Below are positions 1 to 26,932 of a stretch of DNA of 64,000 bases, in pieces. The notes under the pieces were generated by a model, which ran no database searches, had not been told where the DNA came from, and saw only the letters and a list, made by a program, of their open reading frames with translations. The first letter of the stretch is position 1. Every line of letters begins with the position of its first letter. The stretch is from Portunus trituberculatus (Eukaryota; Arthropoda; Malacostraca; Decapoda; Portunidae). The DNA is taken from contig NC_059295.1 of assembly GCF_017591435.1 (NCBI RefSeq), positions 33,722,426-33,786,425 on the forward strand, in the 5' to 3' direction. Made by a program: the position numbers and the translations under genes.

Positions 1-114
1 GTACACATGTGAATATACATGTGCATTTAAATGAAGGATAAATTAACTGTATAGCAGGTGAAACTTGGGCTGAAGGTTGATTTTTCTTGGTATAGCAATT
101 AATTAACAGATCAA

Positions 115-117
<3 letters not shown>

Positions 118-167
<50 letters not shown>
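118..167. repeat. (TC)n microsatellite
   Basis: Uninterrupted TC dinucleotide run. No gene signal in the surrounding first 1.3 kb. Confidence 0.95.
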
Positions 168-170
<3 letters not shown>

Positions 171-1311
171 TTTATTTAGAATGATGTGTGATTTCATATG
201 TTGCTGTGCGTTGGAAAAACATCAATCGCTGAAATTCTACTTCACTATTTGTTTCTTGTCATGCATTAAACGAAAAAAAAAGTAATATTTTTGCCATAAT
301 TTCTCTCGGAAACGTCCTGCTGTATTTTTTTTTTTCAATATTTTAGCTATTTCGCATTAACACCGTTAATAACAGGTTTACATGACATATTTAGAAAACT
401 CAGGAGAGGGCAATGTTTTGGGTGTAAGTCGCGATCGTAAGCTCTGCCCACCGCCTCGTAAGCTCTGCCCACTGGCTTCACTTTTTTAGTACAGCGAGAT
501 AGGCGCGCACCCTCTTCTTCAATATAACGTATCTCCATTGTATGTAATGCGGGGGAGTAGTAATATATATAAGTGTGTCAAAACAACTACTAACGATGAA
601 AAAGGAAAAATTATGAAAATTTTGTAACATTATTTTTGACAATAGTTGCGGTAGCTATTTTAAGGCACTGGTTATAAATTTTGAATTGTTATTACATCGA
701 GATTATTTCATTATGCAGTCAAATAAATTTGATTAGAAAAGAAAAATAAATAAATACACTGATTCAATAATAACAAGTGAAATTTCCCTACCCACAATCA
801 CGTTCGTTTTCACTTACAGCTCACCAGAGAGAGGATACGCACTCACTGCAAAGAAAATACAAGAGAAAAGTTATTACAAAGTACAATTCACTACTTCACA
901 CAGTTACTTCTAACTTTCCACCCACGCGGCGGCACGCACGACTCAATCACTTCGTAGTTCCACAAGAAAATAACACTTAACTCGTCTTTGGGGCCGCAAA
1001 GTACTGTTTACGGGGAAAAAATTAATGTACCAAATGGTGCCACTCCCTCAAGCAAACACATTTAACGTTGTCTTTGGGTGCTTGGTTCCACCGTTTGTTG
1101 GGGATGGGGGGGAGGACGTACCGTGGTAGGTGTCATTTCACCTCTTCACTTTACTTAACTTTGCCGCCAACCAATAATTTCACATAATTTCCTATTTTCA
1201 CAAGATATCCTATCAAAAATACACACACACGTGGGCCACACAGAGAAAGGGTAGCTGTCTCTCTATCTGCTCGGGGCGGAGAGTGGAACCGGACTCGGTA
1301 AGCAATTTAAT

Positions 1312-1312
<1 letters not shown>
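168..1312. other. Gene-free AT-rich stretch with a short tandem duplication
   Basis: No coding frame resembling a known protein is visible on either strand. The one structure seen is a 21-bp direct duplication around 434-475, in which the motif CGTAAGCTCTGCCCAC occurs twice in tandem. Confidence 0.5.

Positions 1313-1313
<1 letters not shown>

Positions 1314-1396
<83 letters not shown>
1314..1396. repeat. (TA)n microsatellite
   Basis: About 80 bp of uninterrupted TA. It lies between GGGGCGGAGAG-containing sequence (near 1274) and a hairpin-rich repeat (from 1436). Both of these have relatives near 4.5 kb. Confidence 0.95.
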
Positions 1397-1398
<2 letters not shown>

Positions 1399-1435
1399 CA
1401 ATACGTTTTATAAAAAAAGTTAAGTTAAAATTTCA

Positions 1436-1550
1436 GGAGCGAATATAGGCGTTTTCAGTAGCACTTGCAGAAGGCGAACGCTGGACCAAAAGCATTCGCC
1501 CACATAGGCGAATGCCTTTCAAGGCTATTCGCTTCTGTTCGCTCCTCAGA
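1436..1550. repeat. Hairpin-rich dispersed repeat, copy 1
   Basis: Contains a perfect 9-bp stem, GCATTCGCC / GGCGAATGC, at 1492-1500 and 1507-1515 with a 6-base loop. It is bracketed by outer arms AGGAGCGAA (about 1437) and TTCGCTCCT (about 1539). The segment starting GGCGTTTTCAGTA near 1449 reappears as a diverged reverse complement ending near 4562, so this is a small repeat family rather than a unique fold. Superfamily not assigned. Confidence 0.55.
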
Positions 1551-1812
1551 GTCACGTGATAGCGAACACTGACGCTGATTGGCTGAGAGACGAGTTGCCA
1601 GCTTTGTAAGTTATAAATCAATAAAAAAATACTATTATGAGGCGTTTGAATATATGATAAGTATTATTATGTAAAGGAAATAAATTTAGTAACTGTTTAC
1701 TGATATTGAAATTCATAAGAATTCTTCATGCGGTTTGAATTAAATGAAAACAGAGTCTTGCACTCTCGAGATATCTGGGACTACGCACTCTGGCTGGAGC
1801 TGGGTGCATTCT

Positions 1813-1878
1813 ATACTCTGACCAGCCTTAATTTACGGCCGTGGGGGGGCGAGCGTCTCTGTACAGTTGCCACGTTTT
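1813..1878 (+). repeat. Left arm of a long inverted repeat
   Basis: The motif TTAATTTACGGCCGTG and its flanks, through to GCCACGTTT, recur in reverse complement at 2739-2821. The arms share most bases over about 65-80 bp and lie about 860 bp apart. This could be a foldback element or the ends of a degraded DNA transposon. No target duplication was recognised. Confidence 0.6.
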
Positions 1879-1896
1879 CACTACTGTTGTTCTGTA

Positions 1897-1900
<4 letters not shown>

Positions 1901-1967
<67 letters not shown>
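1901..1967. repeat. (TC)n microsatellite
   Basis: Pure TC run inside the inverted-repeat interval. Confidence 0.95.
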
Positions 1968-1971
<4 letters not shown>

Positions 1972-2006
1972 GCTTACCTTTGATTCTTTAGTAAGTCATT
2001 TATAAT

Positions 2007-2095
<89 letters not shown>
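2007..2095. repeat. Compound (TG)n(TA)n microsatellite
   Basis: Short TG run passing directly into about 80 bp of TA, inside the same inverted-repeat interval. Confidence 0.95.
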
Positions 2096-2098
<3 letters not shown>

Positions 2099-2738
2099 TG
2101 GCACGAGGTCAGTCACGTCGCCACCAGCAATGTGTCAAGGCCACCAGCTGGGTGTGGAAGAGTTACCGCTCGCAAGTGAATAATGTTTTTTTTTTTTTTT
2201 CACTTAGGTATTGGCATATACCTACTATTTTGTAAAAATAGAAACTACACATTAGCTTGGCTTACGAATTATGAATGCGATTATGCCTCACCCTTGAAAT
2301 TACTGTAAAAGCCAGTAAATGTGAGCATTTTATCTTATAATTATAGCAACATCTGGTACTACAAGGTGAGGCTATTCGGCCTGGCCAGGCTGGGTTCATC
2401 AGTATTGCCGCCACTCACAAGACTTCTACTATTTTTTTTTTACTTTGGATAATAGATTATTTCTTTTTTCCATGCTCATTATCTTATATCTGTAACGCTG
2501 ATATTATTACACACCCTAAACATACGCTAAGTACCATTATAAGTTACTACAGTTGATATCAGCAACACTGTTGAATATGTATGCCATGTTTGTATGGTAC
2601 TATATAGTTTTTTTATGCATATGATGGTTACTGTTGATTCAGCCATCTATATACACAATTCGAAATCTTATACATCTGAATTGATGGTATTTGCGATGCC
2701 TTGTACACCAATAACTTCCATTTCACATCGCATTTTTT

Positions 2739-2821
2739 TTAAACGTGGCAGAACTGCAGCATTGTAGAGCTACCTTCGCCCCATCACGGCCGTAAATTAA
2801 GCCCGGTCAGACTATAGCTCA
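2739..2821 (-). repeat. Right arm of a long inverted repeat
   Basis: Reverse-complement partner of 1813-1878, sharing CACGGCCGTAAATTAA and the flanking TCTGACC-like sequence. Confidence 0.6.
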
Positions 2822-2829
2822 TGCTACTC

Positions 2830-3720
2830 ATTTCAAAGCTTGTGACTCCGACTTTGACTTCCAGTTATGTGAGAATTTCATAGGTTACGCATTATCTAAG
2901 CAAAGTAATTGTGAAATATAAATATGATAGGATATTTGCACTGTTGCTTGATAATGACATATGGTTATAGCAATATTGCGGAAGATTTGGGTATATTTTT
3001 TTAATGATGGTGCTCTGAAAACTTTGGGCGAACGAACACACATCATGGCCTCTGTGACCAATGAAACAATTTGAAGGAATGTACAGCAAAAATGTCTCGG
3101 TCGATGTAACTGAATGACAAGCAGTCATTAGTGGTGTAACGCCTTATCTGGCATATTGTGTATTAATGGATACTGGGTATATTACCTGTAATACCTTAAA
3201 AAGTAGGAAAATGTGACAGGGGAAGTGATACCCGGGATCTTAAGGGCTCTATCCACCTCTATTATTAAATTTGGTCTCAATACCGCCATAGGCGCTCACG
3301 TATTATAAGACAATTTGTTTAATCTTTATGAAAGGTTCGTGTCACGTACAAACACGAAACTCAGATATGTAGAAGGCTTGGTGACCTTGCCGTAAACATA
3401 AAAAATAATTGAGTCGCACGCGTTAGTAGTTTGGCCGTAATAGCACTTGAGAGTTCGGCGAAGTAGGAATTTTTCTAAGTCCAGCGAGCTCTGCACCAGT
3501 CAAGAGTAAACACTGAAATAATTTTCATTTGTTTATAACAGAGATTTGTAGGTATAAACAGGGATTTGTGGGTAGCAGCATATAAGGATTTCATGGTATC
3601 TATAGAGCTAATTCCTCCAATCACGCGCTGCCACTCGAGAGGCATAACATTATCATTTTTTTGGTTCCTTGTTAGCTTGTTATGGTACGTTAGATTAACG
3701 CCCTAGCGGGGGTCTCACGG
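2830..3720. other. Intergenic DNA, nothing recognised
   Basis: Only short frames without recognisable domains. No repeat structure was noticed by eye. Confidence 0.4.
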
Positions 3721-3726
3721 GGCTGC

Positions 3727-3990
3727 CCCCCCCCTCGTATAGGTTAGCTTAGGTTAGGATAGGTTAGGTGTTGGGGAGAGGTCCAGGGGAGGCGCAGTCC
3801 CCGCGATTAGGTTACATTAGGTAATGTTAAGTTAAGTTAATGCCTTGGGGAGGTCCAGGGGGGGCTAGGTTACTTTAGGTTAGTTTAGGTTAGGTTAATG
3901 CCCTAGCAGGGGGCCTCCATTTAGGTTACATTAGGTTAGGATATGTTAGGTTATATTAGGTTATGCTTGGTTAGGTTAGGTTGGAAAAGC
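3727..3990. repeat. Degenerate TTAGG-like (arthropod telomere-type) tract
   Basis: TTAGG units occur in many short runs (for example GGTTAGGTTAGGTT near 3970), mixed with TTAAG, TTACA and TTACT variants. An interspersed longer unit resembles GCCCTAGCAGGGGGCCTCC and recurs in diverged form at about 3700, 3840 and 3900. TTAGG is the ancestral arthropod telomere repeat. This tract is interstitial and degraded, so it is a relic or an independent minisatellite, not a chromosome end. Confidence 0.6.
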
Positions 3991-4479
3991 TTGAAATATT
4001 ATGGAAAATCTCCGTAGAGTTTTTGGATACCCATATAACGCTTATTTTCCCCACCAAAACCCCAAATTCCCCACAGGCCCCCAAGCTTATTTGGGGGGAG
4101 TGGGGGGGATGGAGAGAAAAGGAGGGACAGACTTGTTATAAAGAATTACCAACACTTTTTTTTACACTTAACAGATTTACTTGTGACGTATGTGACAAGA
4201 TGTTTCTGAACAAGGTAGACGCAGATCTGTGCTACAAAAATAATTTGGACATGCGCACCCAGCCTCTGCCGCGTGTACCAGGGTCGTCAGAAAATATAAC
4301 CTGCAGAAATTAAATGTGTAATGTTTTATTTGAGTCTTGCCTTCAGTTAGCCCATTCCCATAATAATATTTTTACATTACGGTGGAATGAAGCTGTCTCA
4401 GCTTGGCGTGATCCTGCGACTGAAGAGTACAATAGTTTTTCCGGCGAGCGACGAGGGAGATTCGTCTGGCAGTGTTACT

Positions 4480-4565
4480 GTCGTTTTCAGTAGAGCCGTT
4501 CGTGTATATGGGTGAACGCTTCTGGACCATTCGCTTTCCGCAATGTGTTACTGAAAACGCCTTAT
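4480..4565. repeat. Hairpin-rich dispersed repeat, copy 2
   Basis: Ends in GTTACTGAAAACGCC. Its reverse complement aligns with the start of copy 1 near 1449 (GGCGTTTTCAGTA then CAC, TTGC, GAA, GCGAA). The downstream block GGGGCGGAGAGTTGAACCGG (about 4580) matches the block at about 1274 in direct orientation, so the two loci share more than the hairpin. Confidence 0.5.
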
Positions 4566-5149
4566 GCGACTAACATGCTTGGGGCGGAGAGTTGAACCGG
4601 ACTGCCTGAGAAATAGATTTCGAGCTCTTTCTTACGGTCTACTCCCTGGCTGGCCTTATTTCCTCCCCCTCCCAAAATTATTGCCAGTCAGCACAATAGG
4701 ACTGGTGTGGAGTAATTAAAAGTCATTAAATTGGCATTACTATTGAAATAACATTAATGAGAAGCAATTTTCCGAACAGCTCAGTTCTCCCTCTACCGAT
4801 TGGAGTGAAAAATTCACATTAAAACTTCTGATTACATAGCGATTGTTTTTAATTCATGGCTGGCTATCTTTTCCCTCTCAGACAGACAGGTCTTAATAGC
4901 GTCTGTGTCTGCATGTCTGCATGTCTGATAGCCACGTGTGCGTAGTTACATTTATGATGACCTTAATATGAACTTAATAATTAAAAACTTAATATTATTG
5001 TGCTCGGGACTGCAGGTATCAATCTAATTGATTGCCGTAATTGCTTTGATTGCACAGATTGCATTAGTTTCATTGGTTGCACAGATGGTTGTTATTTGCT
5101 GCACAGGTTGCATACGTTACACTGGTTGAACAGGTTGTATATGTTGCAC

Positions 5150-5151
<2 letters not shown>

Positions 5152-5184
<33 letters not shown>
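5152..5184. repeat. (GA)n microsatellite
   Basis: Pure GA run. Confidence 0.95.
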
Positions 5185-5186
<2 letters not shown>

Positions 5187-5318
5187 TGGGAAGGAGAGTG
5201 ACGGGTCATTACAATCCGCGAAGAATGGGAGTCTCATGGAAAACTTGCCTCCACCTGGAGCTCATCACAAGTCTACTGCTTTGCGTTTTCACTTTTCATC
5301 ACTCAGGCTTATACCAGG

Positions 5319-5583
5319 CAGTGGCGAACTTAGCCATGTGGGGGCTCCAGGCGAACAGTCATTTGGGGGCTCCTGCATCCATCGCTTTAATACAGAAGTC
5401 ATCAAATTAGGCATCCCGATGCTATTTATGTGAAGAATTTTCTATAAAAACGATAAATAAGAGGAAAAAAATATTGAAATGGTGTATTTGGGGGTCCCGA
5501 AAATATTGAAAGGGCATTTTTTAGGGCCCCAAAGAGGCCGGGGGGACTGCCTGGTTTGCCTAATATAGTACGCTCTGCCGCTG
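5319..5583. mobile_element. hAT-type MITE, 265 bp, intact target duplication
   Basis: Begins CAGTGGCG and ends CTGCCGCTG, imperfect terminal inverted repeats of the hAT type. It is flanked by a perfect 8-bp direct repeat ATACCAGG at 5311-5318 and 5584-5591. Eight-base target duplications and CAG/CTG ends are hallmarks of hAT transposons. There is no transposase coding capacity, so it is non-autonomous. Confidence 0.85.
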
Positions 5584-5591
5584 ATACCAGG

Positions 5592-6240
5592 TAAGAGTTT
5601 TCCAAATAGTAAGTAGCTACATACATACTACGATCAGAGAGAAAGGACAAAATAAACGAACGAAGTTAAGTGGCCATGTGAAAAATGGAAAATAGAATAG
5701 AATATACCAATACGAATTATTGGTATAGTTTCTGACTGAATACTAGAGACTGGAGAAACCAGTCGCAAAACAAGAACAACATGTTGGCCATGTTCAGTCG
5801 ATCTGCGACTTTATTTACGGTGTGACGTCATGGAGTAAGTAAGCTTTTAAATCATGGTCACCAGTGTAGAAATGTTAGATCGAGTTGGTGAGGGAAAAAG
5901 AACACATCTGGGACCCTAGAAATGAATTATACAGTTAGGAAAAAAAAAGAAAGTTTGCGCAAATCATTGTTCGAGTTAATAGTTGCCACTCTCCAAGAAC
6001 GGTTTCCCTCAATGCAGGGTTTTATTTGAAGTGAGTATTGAAGTCTTGTCAGGATTTAATTTGATCGCAATTGTGCGTAGTCTTCTTAAGATTAGTGTGT
6101 GGTAGACATTCCTTTCTTTCCTTCTACTTAGCCAGGGACGTATCCACAGGTATTTTCTTTTTTGTTGACTCTTTCGATACGCCAAAAGAAGTGCAACCAC
6201 AGCTTCAGCATCGTCACTGGAAGAAAGCATCTTAGCGGGC
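5592..6240. other. Intergenic DNA, nothing recognised
   Basis: Short frames only, with no domain or repeat identified. Confidence 0.4.
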
Positions 6241-6980
6241 TAGGGTTGCCACCAGTCCCTTAAAATAAGGAATCAATACGGAACGCCATTTGTTCCGTAT
6301 TTACCTGTATGAATAGTCAAGCAAATGAAATAAATTAATAAGTCATCGTGACCAAATATTGAAACAAATACATAACCAGTTCACAAAAACATATGAGTTT
6401 GTCAGGGGTTTGTCGTGCCGCCCGTGCGTTACATGAACAGTACACGTAATATCTCGCTCCGTCTCCACGCCCACGGTCCATGATGTCCATCACCAACGGC
6501 TGTCAGTCTAGAAATGAGAGGGGCGGAGAAAACTGCAGCTGTGCTGTGCCATGCCTATGTCTCATCCCTGTTAGGTACTGAACATGGCTACGTCTGCAGG
6601 ATCTGTACACTTGGAAAATGTATAAGTAATGGCTATATTTATGATCCATTCATATTCCAGGTAGCTCCTGTTTTCTCCAAATGAGTTTTTTTTTTTTTTC
6701 TTTAATGAAGGGAAATATATTTTTCAGTGTCTCGTTCTTTAGAATTTATACAGACACATGTAGTTTCAAAAATATATTACTGATAACTTGACTGATGAAC
6801 GTATTTTGCAATATATCCTCACATTTAGTCAAGATATCCTTGAATTCCTCCTAATACGGGGTAATTATGGAAGAGCTTATCTTCAAGCCTTGTCAATATG
6901 ATTGACTTTCTACCCGCCATCACTGTTCCAACCTCAGCTAATGCGTTCCGTATTTTTAGGAGGTGGTGGTGGCAATCCTA
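6241..6980. mobile_element. Non-autonomous TIR element, about 740 bp, superfamily uncertain
   Basis: Left end TAGGGTTGCCACCA and right end TGGTGGCAATCCTA are inverted repeats. Similarity continues inward to ATACGGAACGC on both sides. Just inside the left end, AATACGGAAC / GTTCCGTATT (6275-6284 and 6292-6301) forms a perfect 10-bp hairpin. The flanks carry a near direct repeat (ATCTTAGCGGGCTAG against ATCTTGGCGGGTAG), which may be an old target duplication or chance. No transposase frame remains. Confidence 0.6.
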
Positions 6981-7259
6981 ATCTTGGCGGGTAGCTGTTT
7001 GTATACAGTAACTTCCTGCCAAGGCGCCAACTACTAGTCGTTACTTTCCAATCACTATGTGTGACGTTTTCCGACTAGAAAGGCTCAGTCAATACTTCTA
7101 GCAACCTGCAATTTCAGTCGCAAATTGGTACGTGTGAACCCGCCATAATGGATAACAGCTGGGGAATCATACGAAAATTGGAGGGGAAAGAAAAAAAAAA
7201 AAAGTTACGAGTGAGAATATGGTTCCTTTTCCTTGATAACTATCCGTAATAAAATCATA

Positions 7260-7407
7260 AAAATAAAGCTTGGTACTACAGGTGCGACTGGCGTGACTCG
7301 CTTGTTTGAGTGGTGGCGAGACTTCCCGCCAGAATCAATCAGCTGATGGCTTGTGTAGAGTGTGTGCGGTTTCTGTGAAATAGAAGCAACATAAGGCTTG
7401 GTGCAAG
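7260..7407 (+). promoter_or_regulatory. Putative DNAJC9 promoter and 5' UTR
   Basis: Immediately upstream of the DNAJC9 start codon. It contains TTCCCGCC at 7323-7330, an E2F-type site, and no obvious TATA box. E2F control would suit an S-phase histone chaperone, but this rests on one short motif. The transcription start is not determinable from sequence. Confidence 0.4.
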
Positions 7408-25442
<18,035 letters not shown>

Positions 25443-25530
25443 AATTTTGCAGGCTATGATATGCCAGTCTGTGCTCTTTAAAGTGAGCAAATTTTTCTCT
25501 TGTAAAGTGACACAGTTTTTTAGTTATATA

Positions 25531-25945
25531 CAGGGTGTCCCAGAAGTTGCGCACCATACAAATTTTTATAAAAATACATGTGAATGTCAATTTTATTGAT
25601 CATAATCATAACAGATGCTCGAATTGTTCACCCTCTACATTGATACATGCATCAATTCTCTTTGTAAAACTGTCTTTTACTCTTTTGAGAGTTTCAGTGT
25701 TGATTCCTTGACACTCAGTTGTTATCGCATCTTTCAAATCATCAAGAGTGTGTGGATGGTTCTGGTACACAACAGTTTTAAGATGTACCCAAAGAAAATA
25801 GTCAAGGGGGGGATAGATCTGGTGATCGGGGTAGCCACTCCATGGGATCTCTTCGCCCAATCCATCTTCCACTAAAAGTCTAGTTCAGGTAGTTACGCAC
25901 ATAAATAATATAAAAATTTGGATGGTGTGCAACTTCTGGGACACC

Positions 25946-25948
<3 letters not shown>
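25531..25948 (-). mobile_element. Mariner-type element, 418 bp deletion derivative, in the DNAJC9 3' region
   Basis: Inverted ends CAGGGTGTCCCAGAAGTTGC and (inverted) CAGGGTGTCCCAGAAGTTGC are flanked by TA on each side. The minus-strand frame at 25606-25872 encodes PPLDYFLWVHLKTVVYQ and HTLDDLKDAI, the C-terminal end of a Tc1/mariner (IS630-like) transposase. The N-terminal and catalytic parts are deleted. It lies 88 bp past the DNAJC9 stop codon and is probably transcribed within its 3' UTR, because no AATAAA precedes it. Confidence 0.9.
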
Positions 25949-26041
<93 letters not shown>

Positions 26042-26048
26042 TTTTTTT

Positions 26049-26109
<61 letters not shown>
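25949..26109. repeat. Compound (TA)n T(n) (GT)n microsatellite
   Basis: About 88 bp of TA growing out of the mariner TA target, then a T run, then about 56 bp of GT. Confidence 0.95.
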
Positions 26110-26113
<4 letters not shown>

Positions 26114-26847
26114 TGTGTGTTTCATGCCTGATGATTATTGTTGTCTTTTAATTTCCATCTTAGATTTTAAGAAGACTGAGTCAAGCCTGTCTTGTGCAAA
26201 TGTTTTTAGCATGCCAAACTTTCAGTTATATGTTCCACTTATCTATTATCCTGTGTGGAGAGCAAACTTAAAAAAGTGTCCCTATCTCATTAAACTTTGA
26301 TAATATCCAATTGGTAACTGTCTAGTTACTTTATACTCTTTATTTTTTCCTGCAACATGTTTTCATAATAATTTTTAATTATTTTTTTTTTCCTTTAATA
26401 TAACTCATTCAATTGTTTCTTCATAGTCTGGCCAGGCATCTTTTTATTCAGGACTTTTTAACTTCTTTTGTAATGTAAATCTTGTCTTAGCTATTCAGAG
26501 TTTTGCACTTATGTAACTGAAAAATAGAAAAGTGTGTGTGTGTGTGTGTGTGTTGTGTGCACGTGCGCGCCATGTGCATTCATGTGCATTTAAAAGGCTG
26601 TAGAGTCATCCTTGACCTATGCAGGTATTAAAGGACATCTCCCTACAAAAAATGAAATCTGCAAATGATTATCTAGTAGTACCTATTGTGTCCAAAATAT
26701 TACTCTAGTGAAAATATAATAAAATATCAGTCACAGCAGAATACGTCATCCCTATTCCACGCATCACGTTCATTAAACCAACATGATAGATATGTAGGAC
26801 TTGATGTGACCACCTTCTCATCTAAGTACTTGTATTAGTTTACCTGA

Positions 26848-26849
<2 letters not shown>
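26110..26849. other. DNAJC9 downstream region
   Basis: Candidate polyadenylation signals are ATTAAA near 26289 and AATAAA near 26716. Neither can be confirmed from sequence alone. A short (TG)n lies near 26533. Confidence 0.4.

Positions 26850-26928
<79 letters not shown>
26850..26928. repeat. (TC)n microsatellite
   Basis: 79 bp of TC. Confidence 0.95.

Positions 26929-26932
<4 letters not shown>

Noticed and set aside
4170..4313. C2H2 zinc-finger-like peptide (FTCDVCDKMF) after a splice-acceptor-like site
   Set aside because: The His pair needed for a zinc finger is missing and no neighbouring exon was found. Likely chance or a relic.
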